From: an uncultured Lachnospiraceae bacterium
Lineage (GTDB): Bacteria; Bacillota; Clostridia; Lachnospirales; Lachnospiraceae
DNA length: 58,377 nt
NCBI GenBank assembly: GCA_900317755.1
Contig: ONHZ01000061.1
Span: 1-58,377 of the forward strand
Reading direction: 5' to 3'
In this document: positions 35,653 to 43,486 of the stretch, one piece after another
How the letters are laid out: each line of letters opens with the position of its first letter
Position numbering within the stretch: position 1 is the first letter of the stretch
Made by a program: the position numbers and the translations under genes
Notes under the pieces: generated by a model
Database searches by the model: none
The model's input: the letters and a program-made list of their open reading frames with translations, nothing else
What the model was told of the DNA's origin: nothing

Positions 35653-35739
35653 TTATAAAATTTACTAAAACTATGATATTTTATAAAAGTTACTAAAACT
35701 CTATAAAATTATTTAATTATTATAAAACTTACTAAGAGT
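35653..35739. repeat. Direct repeats upstream of the minus-strand ATPase
   Basis: TTATAAAATTTACTAAAACT (35653), TTATAAAAGTTACTAAAACT (35681) and TTATAAAACTTACTAAGAGT (35720), with a degenerate copy near 35701. They cover the promoter/leader of the ATPase on the minus strand. Spacing is 28 and 39 bases, so less regular than the array at 34378. Confidence 0.82.
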
Positions 35740-35793
35740 AATTGCAAATGAGAATTTTTTTATTCCTATTTCTGCAATAAACGTACTGTAAAG

Positions 35794-35839
35794 AAAGACG
35801 ATAATGCGACTCAAAATTTTACGTTGCATTATCGTCTTT
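35794..35839. terminator. Strong hairpin between ATPase island and bile salt hydrolase
   Basis: AAAGACGATAATGC and GCATTATCGTCTTT are perfect 14-base complements enclosing 18 bases. The A/T ends make it a possible terminator on either strand, but it lies upstream of both flanking genes, so a leader structure of the hydrolase mRNA is also possible. Confidence 0.55.
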
Positions 35840-35984
35840 AATTGATTAAATTTTCAAAAATTTTTCATTCATCATATCATGATAATGCTATAATGACGAT
35901 TGTTTGCAAAACCAATTATTATGGTGCAAATTTGATGTATTTTTGGAAACTATTTATTGCTTAGATTGAAAAGAGGTAGATTTT

Positions 35985-36959
35985 ATGTGCACTGCGGCGA
36001 CGTATGTAAGTCGTGACCATTATTTTGGAAGAAACTTAGATCTTGAGTACAGCTACCATGAGCAGGTGACGGTAGTTCCGAGGAATTTCTGTTTTGAATT
36101 AAGAAATGGCGAAAGAATAGAAAAGCACGAGGCGATGATTGGCATGGCTTTCGTGGCAGGCGGCTATCCATTATTCTATGATGCGATCAATGAGTCGGGA
36201 CTTGGCATGGCAGGACTTAATTTCCCCGATAACTGCGACTTCAGAGAACCTGCCGCAGATAAAACGAATATCGCTTCATTCGAGCTCATTCCATATATTC
36301 TTTCAGACTGCACGACGGTAGATGAAGCCAAGGAAAAATTAGAGAATGTCAATATTACAAATGTCGCCTTCGCTAAAGAGCTTCCTCCAAATCCGCTGCA
36401 TTGGATGATTTCTGACAAGGAAAAGCAGATCGTAGTCGAGCAGACGAAGACAGGTCTTCATATTTACGATGATCCGGTCGGTGTCCTTACAAATAATCCG
36501 ACATTTGACATGCAGCTTATGATGCTTTCAAATTATCGAAACATTACGGTAGAGCAGGGCGACTGCCGTTTCGCAGACGGTCTTGACCTTCATGCATATT
36601 CAAGAGGCATGGGTGGTATGGGACTTCCAGGTGACCTCTCAAGTGCCTCTCGTTTTGCAAAGGTCGCATTTACGAGAATGAATTCAAAGTCTGGCGAGGA
36701 TGAGTCATCAAGCGTGAGCCAGTTCTTCCATATCTTAGGAAGCGTTGAGCAGCAGAGAGGCTTATGCAAGCTAGGTGAAGACAAGTACGAGATTACGATT
36801 TATTCAAGCTGCTGCAACCAGGATAAGGGAATTTACTACTACACGACCTACGAGAACAGCAGGATCAATGCCGTGAACATGCATAATGAAAATCTTGACG
36901 GAACGGAAATCAAGGCTTATGACCTTATAAAGGGGCAGGATATTAACTGGCAGAACTAA
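35985..36959 (+). CDS. bsh: Bile salt hydrolase (choloylglycine hydrolase)
   Basis: 324 residues of the Ntn-hydrolase choloylglycine family; deconjugates glyco- and tauro-bile acids. Catalytic Cys2 is exposed after Met removal, with Arg16, Asp19, Asn79 (AGLNF), Asn170/171 (LTNNP) and Arg223 (SSASRF) all in place. GMGGMGLPGDLSS is the BSH-type loop, favouring BSH over penicillin V acylase. No signal peptide, so cytoplasmic. AGAGGT precedes ATG 35985. Monocistronic, with its own terminator. Confidence 0.93.
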   Translation: MCTAATYVSRDHYFGRNLDLEYSYHEQVTVVPRNFCFELRNGERIEKHEAMIGMAFVAGGYPLFYDAINESGLGMAGLNFPDNCDFREPAADKTNIASFELIPYILSDCTTVDEAKEKLENVNITNVAFAKELPPNPLHWMISDKEKQIVVEQTKTGLHIYDDPVGVLTNNPTFDMQLMMLSNYRNITVEQGDCRFADGLDLHAYSRGMGGMGLPGDLSSASRFAKVAFTRMNSKSGEDESSSVSQFFHILGSVEQQRGLCKLGEDKYEITIYSSCCNQDKGIYYYTTYENSRINAVNMHNENLDGTEIKAYDLIKGQDINWQN

Positions 36960-36988
36960 GGATTATTGCAGTATTGTTTTTTACTTAG

Positions 36989-37030
36989 AGTGTCACGAAG
37001 GTACATCAAAATCCTTGTGGCACTTTTTTT
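36989..37030 (+). terminator. Terminator after bile salt hydrolase
   Basis: AGTGTCACGAAGG pairs with CCTTGTGGCACT (one wobble and one bulge), followed by seven T residues. Confidence 0.85.
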
Positions 37031-37194
37031 ATGTATGAAATTATTTATGAAGTGCTATAAATAATGCGATATCTCCTATTCACAATATAAAAATCTATTG
37101 AAAGTTAAAAAGAGATTATCAATCTGAATCAAAGTAACTTCCCTTTTATATAATGCAGATCATGAAAATAGTAATTCTATGAAAGGTCAGTAAT

Positions 37195-37314
37195 ATGGAA
37201 ATACTTAAGGTGGAAAATCTTATGAAATCCATTGTTGAAAAAGATAATGGAACTATTTCTGTGGATTGGAATGAGAATGGGAGCGAATTTGTGATAAAAT
37301 ATAGAAAATATTGA
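37195..37314 (+). pseudogene. 39-residue frame, possible deletion scar
   Basis: An ATG frame with AAAGGT upstream. It opens MEILKVENLMKS, the usual start of ABC transporter ATPases, and continues GTISVDWNENGSEFVIKYRK, which looks like the last strands of a sensor kinase ATPase domain (G-x-I-x-V...GS-x-F-x-I). The two halves suggest an in-frame deletion that fused the beginning of an ABC ATPase gene to the end of a kinase gene. It could still be expressed as a small protein. Nothing else is seen in 37031-37363 except AT-rich sequence. Confidence 0.35.
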
Positions 37315-37363
37315 TTTGAACGTATAAATTGTAGATGTTTTAATAATAAAGAGAGGAGCCGCT

Positions 37364-38110
37364 ATGTCAGAATTAGATGAAGAAATTGCTAAGCTGCAGG
37401 AAATGTATGATTCTTCTGAAAATGTCGTATTTTTCGGAGGGGCGGGCGTATCAACAGAGTCCGGCGTGCCGGATTTCAGGAGCGAGGATGGGCTTTATCA
37501 TCAGAAGTTTGATTATCCGCCGGAAACCATGCTTTCGCACTCTTTTTTCATGACGCACAGGGAGGAATTCTATAAATTCTACTACGAAAAGCTCCTGGTA
37601 GAGGGAATCGAGCCAAATACTGCGCACAAAAAGCTTGCTGAGATGGAAGAGAAAGGGAAGCTTAAGGCGATCGTCACACAGAACATCGACGGACTTCATC
37701 AGAAGGCTGGTTCAAAGGCAGTATACGAGCTCCACGGAACAGTAATGAGAAATTACTGCATGGAATGTGGAAAGGCTTTCGATCTTGATTACATGCTGAA
37801 GGCAAAGCACGATGGCGACAAGATTCCGAAATGTGATGCCTGCGGAGGAGATATCAAGCCTGATGTAGTGCTTTATGAAGAAGGCCTTGATACGGCGACG
37901 GTTGAGGGGGCAGTCCGTGCAATTGAAAAGGCAGATATGCTGATCATTGGCGGAACATCTCTTGTCGTTTACCCTGCAGCAGGACTTATTGATTATTATC
38001 GTGGGAACAAGCTGGTTCTCATCAATCGTGATGTGACGGCTGCCGACAGGAGAGCTAATCTCGTGATTCATGCAAAGATTGGGGAAGTGCTTAGTCAGAT
38101 CAAGGCGTAA
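37364..38110 (+). CDS. NAD-dependent protein deacylase, sirtuin family
   Basis: 248 residues. Rossmann motif FFGGAGVSTESGVPDFRS, catalytic TQNIDGLHQKAG with His in ELHGT, and a complete zinc ribbon (CMEC...CDAC). GGTSLVVYPAAGL and LINRD bind NAD. Removes acyl groups from lysines and can reactivate acetyl-CoA synthetase. GAGGAG precedes ATG 37364. No linked substrate enzyme. Confidence 0.95.
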   Translation: MSELDEEIAKLQEMYDSSENVVFFGGAGVSTESGVPDFRSEDGLYHQKFDYPPETMLSHSFFMTHREEFYKFYYEKLLVEGIEPNTAHKKLAEMEEKGKLKAIVTQNIDGLHQKAGSKAVYELHGTVMRNYCMECGKAFDLDYMLKAKHDGDKIPKCDACGGDIKPDVVLYEEGLDTATVEGAVRAIEKADMLIIGGTSLVVYPAAGLIDYYRGNKLVLINRDVTAADRRANLVIHAKIGEVLSQIKA

Positions 38111-38307
38111 AAATAGCATAGTTGACACACAGAATTGTGGAAAATACATAATCGCGTTGCCTAATCGTATGGGAAAATGCCTGTATTAGCCTATTTTGGT
38201 AACGTTTTACTATGACAAAGTGATAAAAATTGTAAAATTATTTTGTGCAAAATTGACAGAAAACTTTTTAAGAGTTAAAAGTTTATTGTGAAATTTTCAA
38301 AAATGTA

Positions 38308-38336
38308 TTGACAAAAAAACATTAAGGGAGTATAGT
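38308..38336 (+). promoter_or_regulatory. Strong sigma-A promoter
   Basis: TTGACA (38308-38313), a 17-base spacer and TATAGT (38331-38336): close to consensus. It would start an RNA near 38343 that carries two tiny reading frames and a terminator before the membrane protein gene at 38672. The preceding 38111-38307 holds no gene. Confidence 0.85.
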
Positions 38337-38422
38337 AAAGTCAACATCAAAAAAGAAACAGGTTACTTGATAAACAGAATACAATCTTTATAGACAGAGG
38401 CTGTTTGAGCCAGGAAAGGAAA

Positions 38423-38461
38423 ATGATTAAAGATGTGCATAGAGTTTATCAGAAACCGTAG
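38423..38461 (+). CDS. 12-residue leader ORF 1
   Basis: MIKDVHRVYQKP from an ATG with AGGAAAGGA just upstream. It sits in the leader RNA between a strong promoter and an intrinsic terminator. Size and placement fit a regulatory leader peptide. No resemblance to a known leader is claimed. Confidence 0.4.
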   Translation: MIKDVHRVYQKP

Positions 38462-38488
38462 CAGATCATAGAAAGAGAGGATTTGTTC

Positions 38489-38536
38489 GTGAAGGGACAA
38501 ACACTCCCAGTACAGAGAACCGGATTGGTACCATAA
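38489..38536 (+). CDS. 15-residue leader ORF 2 running into a terminator stem
   Basis: MKGQTLPVQRTGLVP from GTG 38489 with AGAGAGG eight bases upstream (a TTG two codons earlier is possible). Its last four sense codons are the 5' arm of the terminator and its TAA is the first triplet past that arm. A ribosome translating it would cover the stem, which is how translation-dependent attenuators work. Confidence 0.45.
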   Translation: MKGQTLPVQRTGLVP

Positions 38537-38575
38537 AAAAAGCACTATATGTGCGAGGGTACCAATCCGATTTTT
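38521..38575 (+). terminator. Intrinsic terminator in the leader
   Basis: CGGATTGGTACC (38521-38532) and GGTACCAATCCG (38558-38569) are perfect 12-base complements; the loop carries a small GCAC/GTGC hairpin; five T residues follow within two bases. Confidence 0.9.
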
Positions 38576-38671
38576 GTTGTTGGAGAGTATACATTTTTAA
38601 TGTTTTGTGTTAATATTTTTTCGCAAATAGGTTTGCGTTAACAAGTTGTTTTGTTTAGAGGAGAAAAGACA

Positions 38672-39451
38672 ATGTATTCTTATTATTTGTTACTGACGGG
38701 GCTAGGGGCTTTAATGGTAGTAATTGTTATTGTTGCTATTGGTCTATATGTCTGGGGGTCCTTGGTAGAGTACCATATGTTTCAGATGCTTGGATATGAC
38801 AAGGCATGGATGGCATGGATACCGGCGGTAAGAGATTATGCATTATGTGATATTGTACCTTGCCCACAGAACACCAATGAAATAGTTTATGATGGAAAGG
38901 GCACATTTAGGATACCCAAAACTCTTTTTATATGGCTTTGGGCAATCGGCATAGCTATCAATTTTATTCCAAATGTAGGACCTTACCTGGACGGCCTTCT
39001 AAATATTTTTTACATGATACCTGTATATATTTTTGTATATTCTACATTTGAAAAGAAAGCGCCATCAGAAGCTTTAGGATTAGCAATTGTTTCATCAATC
39101 ATACCTCTTGTCGGACTCATTATGTTTACGATTGATGTGAAAAAAGCAAGAGAGATGAACATCGACCTCTTCAACAACAATCCATATGTTTATTCAATAA
39201 ATAATGCACCTTCCCAAAATGGTGGATATTCAAATGGTGGCTATGGTCAGAATATGAATAGCGGATACAACCCAAACCAGAACATGAATGGATATAATCC
39301 GCAGCAGGATTATTCACAGCCATTTACTGATCAGCCTCAGACTTATGGCACAGATCCTTCAGCAAATCAGGCTTCACAGCAGAATTCTGCAGTAAGTGCT
39401 GGATTTGAGCAGAATAATACAAATAATCAGAATCCTTTCCAAGGACAGTAA
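38672..39451 (+). CDS. DUF5684-like membrane protein with Gln/Asn/Gly tail
   Basis: 259 residues. Membrane spans near 6-28, 85-105, 110-130 and 140-160, with MFQMLGYDKAWMAWIPAVRDYALCDI between the first and second; this layout recalls DUF5684-type proteins (family name from memory). The last about 80 residues are low-complexity Gln/Asn/Gly/Tyr. AGGAG lies eight bases before ATG 38672; an in-frame TTG at 38651 is rejected. It is the first gene after the two-ORF leader, 97 bases past the terminator, so it could be controlled by attenuation. CGCAAA/TTTGCG can form another hairpin at 38622-38637. Confidence 0.7.
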   Translation: MYSYYLLLTGLGALMVVIVIVAIGLYVWGSLVEYHMFQMLGYDKAWMAWIPAVRDYALCDIVPCPQNTNEIVYDGKGTFRIPKTLFIWLWAIGIAINFIPNVGPYLDGLLNIFYMIPVYIFVYSTFEKKAPSEALGLAIVSSIIPLVGLIMFTIDVKKAREMNIDLFNNNPYVYSINNAPSQNGGYSNGGYGQNMNSGYNPNQNMNGYNPQQDYSQPFTDQPQTYGTDPSANQASQQNSAVSAGFEQNNTNNQNPFQGQ

Positions 39452-39467
39452 TATATAAAATCAGCAA

Positions 39468-39677
39468 GATAACTAACTGCCTTTAGGCAGTGGGTTATCT
39501 TGCTTTCAGGTGCGGGGTTTACGCCCCGTACCTGAAGAGCTGCATAGCAGCGATTTTATAGCGAGCAAACGAAGATTTGCGAGCTTAACTCCTTTTAAGA
39601 GAGCCTTCGGGCTCTCTTTTTTTGTACTGAGCGTAAATTACGAATGAAAAGCCGCATGAGCTGGAAAACTGTTATCT
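39468..39677. repeat. Composite palindromic intergenic element, copy C
   Basis: Begins with a hairpin AGATAAC...GTTATCT (39468-39500), and GTTATCT recurs at 39671-39677 so the left arm can also pair with the far end. Between them are TCAGGT..ACCTGA, GCTGC-AT-AGCAGC, GCAAA-CGAAGA-TTTGC, a terminator (GAGAGCC-TTC-GGGCTCTC plus seven T) and ATTACGAATGAAAAGC. It shares GCTGC(g)ATAGCAGCG and ATTACGAATGAAA with copy B, and TAGCGA, AAACGA, TTTG, GAGCTTA with copy A. It fills most of the gap after the membrane protein gene. Confidence 0.75.
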
Positions 39678-39821
39678 AATAATTATTTTCCCCCAATATG
39701 CGTAATTATGGTAAAATAATAATGTTGTGGGCACGTAATATTAACGCATACTGCTCACACTGAAATCGAAAAATATGCGGCAGAAATGCTTTTGCCGGGC
39801 AAATTTTAGGAGGATTTTTTC

Positions 39822-41378
39822 ATGTCCTGTACGACAATATTAGTTGGAAAAAAAGCGAGCTACAATGGCTCAACCATGATTGCAAGAAACGATGATTCTG
39901 GTGCTGGAAATTTCACGCCGAAAAAGTTCGTTGTAAAGAAACCGGAAGAAGGAAAGACCGAATATGAATCTGTTCTTTCGCACTGCAAAATTGAGATTCC
40001 GGCAAAAGGTTATAAATACACCGCTGTCCCAAATGCCTTAAAGGGCGAAGGAAACTGGGATGCAGGCGGAATAAACGAGCATGATGTTGCGATGACTGCG
40101 ACGGAAACAATTGCAGTAAATGAGCGTGTTCTTGGCGCAGATCCTATGGTCGAGGCTAAAGGCTGGACTGATGAAGAAAAAGAAGAGGGAGTGACGAAGA
40201 TTTCTGGCGGAATCGGCGAGGAAGACCTTGTGACATTGATTCTTCCATACATAAAGACGGCAAGAGAGGGTGTCATAAGGCTTGGCGAGCTTCTCGAGAA
40301 ATATGGCACTTATGAGTCAAACGGCATTGCCTTTTCTGACAAAAACGAAATCTGGTGGGCAGAGACGATCGGCGGCCATCATTTCATCGCCAGAAGAGTG
40401 CCCGATGAATGCTATGTCGTGATGCCAAACCAGCAGGGCATTGATGATTTCGACCTGGAAGACGCATTTGGCGTCCAGAAAGAATTTATATGCTCAAAGG
40501 ATCTTAAGGAATTTATTTCTGAAAATCATCTGAATCTTTTCAATGAGATTTTCGATCTACCGGAAGATTACGATTTTGATCCAGAGGATGACCCTTTTGT
40601 TTCTGGTGAAATGATAAATGCAAGGCTTGTATTTGGAACACATGATGATGCAGATCATGTATACAATACGCCGAGAGCCTGGTACATGCTTCGGTATTTC
40701 AATCCCAATACTTTTGATTGGGATGGACCGGATGCAGAATTCCGCCCGGATTCTGATGATCTTCCGTGGTGTCTTACACCAGAGAAAAAGATTACCTCTG
40801 AGGATGTGAAATATATCCTTTCTTCCCATTTTCAGGGCACACCGTTTGATCCATACCTTTCCCATGGAAATAAGGAAATGGCTGGTGCTTTCCGCTCGAT
40901 TGGCATTAACCGCACGGATTTCATGGGTTTTGCAGAAATCAGAGGCGACCTTCCGAAAGCATACAGAAGCATTTTCTGGTTGGCATTTGCATCAAATGCA
41001 TTTAATGTGATGATTCCGCAGTACACGAATATTGATAAAACACCGGATTATCTTTCTACCACTGAAAAGGACGTTTCTACGGAAAGCTTCTATTGGACGA
41101 GCCGACTGATTGCTGCGATGGCTGATGCTTCATTTTCAAAATCGCAGAACTCTATAGAGAGGTACCATAATGCCGTTCAGTCAAAGGCCAGGGAGATCAT
41201 GAACCGTCATGAGAAGGCTTTTGCTGCTGGAAGTGAGAAGGCTACAAAGAAGAATCTTGAAAGTGTAAATCAGGAGCTTGCTGACATGCTGAAAGACGAA
41301 GCTGAGAAGACGCTGAAGACGGTACTTAATAATACGAGCAACCAGATGAAGAACCAGTATGCGAGGTCTGATATTTAA
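39822..41378 (+). CDS. C69 family dipeptidase
   Basis: 518 residues. Ntn-hydrolase of the PepD (C69) family: nucleophile Cys3 in MSCTTILVGKKAS, STMIARNDD, and the WWAETIGGHHFIARRVPDECYVVMPNQ signature. Likely a cytoplasmic dipeptidase for nitrogen nutrition. GGAGG precedes ATG 39822. Full length. Confidence 0.92.
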   Translation: MSCTTILVGKKASYNGSTMIARNDDSGAGNFTPKKFVVKKPEEGKTEYESVLSHCKIEIPAKGYKYTAVPNALKGEGNWDAGGINEHDVAMTATETIAVNERVLGADPMVEAKGWTDEEKEEGVTKISGGIGEEDLVTLILPYIKTAREGVIRLGELLEKYGTYESNGIAFSDKNEIWWAETIGGHHFIARRVPDECYVVMPNQQGIDDFDLEDAFGVQKEFICSKDLKEFISENHLNLFNEIFDLPEDYDFDPEDDPFVSGEMINARLVFGTHDDADHVYNTPRAWYMLRYFNPNTFDWDGPDAEFRPDSDDLPWCLTPEKKITSEDVKYILSSHFQGTPFDPYLSHGNKEMAGAFRSIGINRTDFMGFAEIRGDLPKAYRSIFWLAFASNAFNVMIPQYTNIDKTPDYLSTTEKDVSTESFYWTSRLIAAMADASFSKSQNSIERYHNAVQSKAREIMNRHEKAFAAGSEKATKKNLESVNQELADMLKDEAEKTLKTVLNNTSNQMKNQYARSDI

Positions 41379-41475
41379 GCTGATTATCTCTGCGCAGCAG
41401 TATGATCGTGTAAAATTGTAAGAAAAAATCAGATTATTTTTGTATAAAAATAAGGAATAATAGAGGGCAAAATAT

Positions 41476-42858
41476 ATGGGAAAAAATTATGATGTGATTA
41501 TTATCGGTGCCGGACCAGGCGGACTTTATTCTGCATACGAGCTGATTAAGCTTATGCCGGATGCAAAAATCGGCGTTTTTGAAAAGGGCGAGCAGCTCGC
41601 GAACAGGAAATGCCCGATTGACGGTGTCAAAATAAAGCAGTGCGTTCACTGCAAGAACTGCGCGATTATGTCTGGTTTTGGCGGCGCAGGCGCATTTTCA
41701 GATGGTAAATATAATATTACCAATGATTTTGGCGGCACGCTTTATGAATACATCGGCAGGCAGAAGGCCACTGAGCTCATGGAATATGTCGATTCGATAA
41801 ACATGACGCATGGCGGCGAGGGCACGAAGCTTTATTCTACAGGAAATACGCCGTTCAAGAGAAAATGCCTTGAGAACAATCTGCATCTATTAAATGCCTC
41901 AGTCCGTCATCTTGGAACCGACATCAATTACGTCGTTCTGAAGAATCTCTATGAGGAACTGAAGGACAAGGTCGATTTTCATTTCCTGACAAAGGTCGAG
42001 AAAGTCGAAAAGGGCGAGGACGGAACTTTTGCGATAAAGACTCAGGATGACTCATATTCCGGGAAATACTGCATTATTTCTGTAGGAAGAAGCGGCTCTT
42101 CCTGGATGGAGCAGGTCTGCACAGACCTTGCTATTCCGACATCTTCGAGCCGCGTCGATATCGGTGTGCGTGTCGAGCTTCCGGCACTTATTTTCAAACC
42201 GATTACAGATGAGCTTTATGAATCGAAAATCGTCTATACGACAAAACAGTACCAGGACAGAGTCAGGACCTTCTGCATGAATCCAAAGGGCATCGTTGTT
42301 GACGAAAATACGAATGGAATCGTCACGGTAAACGGACACAGCTATGAAGATCCTGCAAAGCAGACGGAAAATACGAATTTTGCACTACTTGTTTCAAAAC
42401 ATTTTACCGAGCCTTTTAAGGATTCAAATGGATATGGTGAAAGTATCGCAAGGCTTTCAAATATGCTTGGTGGCGGCGTCATCCTGCAGCGTTTCGGAGA
42501 TTTGATCCGTGGTCAGAGAACGAATGAAAAGCGAATCCAGAAATCATGGATGGTTCCGACACTGAATGCGACACCTGGCGACCTTTCACTTGTTATGCCA
42601 AAACGAATTCTTGACGATATAATAGAGATGATATATGCGCTTGATAAAGTGGCACCGGGAACGGCCGGAGACGATACGCTTCTATATGGCGTCGAGGTCA
42701 AGTTCTACAATATGCAGGTGGATCTCGATGAGAATCTGGAAACCCTGCACAAGGGCCTGTTTGTAATTGGCGATGGTTCGGGCGTCACGCATTCACTTTC
42801 ACATGCTTCAGCAAGCGGGGTATATGTGGCAAGATATATAGCTGAAAATGGTGAGTGA
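41476..42858 (+). CDS. FAD-dependent oxidoreductase (COG2509-like)
   Basis: 460 residues. GAGPGGLYSAYEL dinucleotide motif at the start; CPIDGVKIKQCVHCKNCAIMSGFGGAGAFSDGKYN, a Cys-rich patch found in the uncharacterised FAD-dependent dehydrogenase group; C-terminal GLFVIGDGSGVTHSLSHASASGVYVAR. Reaction unknown. AGAGGG precedes the ATG. It stands alone between the dipeptidase and the prepilin. Confidence 0.85.
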   Translation: MGKNYDVIIIGAGPGGLYSAYELIKLMPDAKIGVFEKGEQLANRKCPIDGVKIKQCVHCKNCAIMSGFGGAGAFSDGKYNITNDFGGTLYEYIGRQKATELMEYVDSINMTHGGEGTKLYSTGNTPFKRKCLENNLHLLNASVRHLGTDINYVVLKNLYEELKDKVDFHFLTKVEKVEKGEDGTFAIKTQDDSYSGKYCIISVGRSGSSWMEQVCTDLAIPTSSSRVDIGVRVELPALIFKPITDELYESKIVYTTKQYQDRVRTFCMNPKGIVVDENTNGIVTVNGHSYEDPAKQTENTNFALLVSKHFTEPFKDSNGYGESIARLSNMLGGGVILQRFGDLIRGQRTNEKRIQKSWMVPTLNATPGDLSLVMPKRILDDIIEMIYALDKVAPGTAGDDTLLYGVEVKFYNMQVDLDENLETLHKGLFVIGDGSGVTHSLSHASASGVYVARYIAENGE

Positions 42859-42971
42859 GATTTCTGATATCTATGGCTATTTTGAGGGTGTGAGCCATAA
42901 ATAATATTAATACAGGGTTTGAAGAACGATATTGATGCAGATATTTTCTGTATATTTTTGGGGTGGTTATT

Positions 42972-43421
42972 ATGAAGAGGAATAGTGTGCAGAAAAAACT
43001 GGTAGACAATGCCGGCTTTTCCATGGTAGAGCTGATCGTAGTCATTGCCATTATGGTTGCTCTTGTTGCTGTCGTTGCAGTGTCAGTGACAGGTTATGTT
43101 GCAAAAGCAAGATTCGCAGTAAATGTCACCAATATCAGAAGAGGGCAGGAAGTAATCAGGCTCGTGGCAACAGAGAAAGAAAATACCGAAAGTGCATTAT
43201 TTTTATATCATACCGGATCTGGAAACTGTGATTTGATTGAAAGCCCTGGGGCATTTAATACACATGGCATCGATATGGAAAATTACGATACGGCTACCTG
43301 GGATTACAAGGAAATGAGAAATGATCCAAACTTTGCCAAAATTACGGAGACCACTGATTTGGATTGGTATTTAGCCCTGCAGAGCGGATCTTATGGCTAT
43401 ATTGGTATGGAGCCCCGCTGA
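42972..43421 (+). CDS. Orphan prepilin-like protein
   Basis: 149 residues. After a basic leader comes the type IV prepilin cleavage/methylation site with G/FSMVELIVVIAIMVALVAVVAVSV, including Glu5 of the mature protein. The rest is a small globular domain with two cysteines at most. No peptidase, ATPase or platform gene is near, so assembly genes must be elsewhere. GGGGTGG precedes ATG 42972. Confidence 0.88.
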   Translation: MKRNSVQKKLVDNAGFSMVELIVVIAIMVALVAVVAVSVTGYVAKARFAVNVTNIRRGQEVIRLVATEKENTESALFLYHTGSGNCDLIESPGAFNTHGIDMENYDTATWDYKEMRNDPNFAKITETTDLDWYLALQSGSYGYIGMEPR

Positions 43422-43446
43422 AATATTGATATTTATTGCAAAAAAG

Positions 43447-43486
43447 CTTCCTGTCTGATGTTTAAGCACCCGACAGGAAGTTTTTT
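43447..43486. terminator. Bidirectional terminator
   Basis: CTTCCTGTC/GACAGGAAG with A-run on the left and T-run on the right, placed between the convergent prepilin and MATE genes. Confidence 0.9.

Noticed and set aside
38343-38575. A 6S RNA, T-box or other known leader class
   Set aside because: GGTACC in the terminator recalls the T-box word, but the specifier-loop and TGGTACCGCG context are absent, and no 6S-like long central bubble is apparent.
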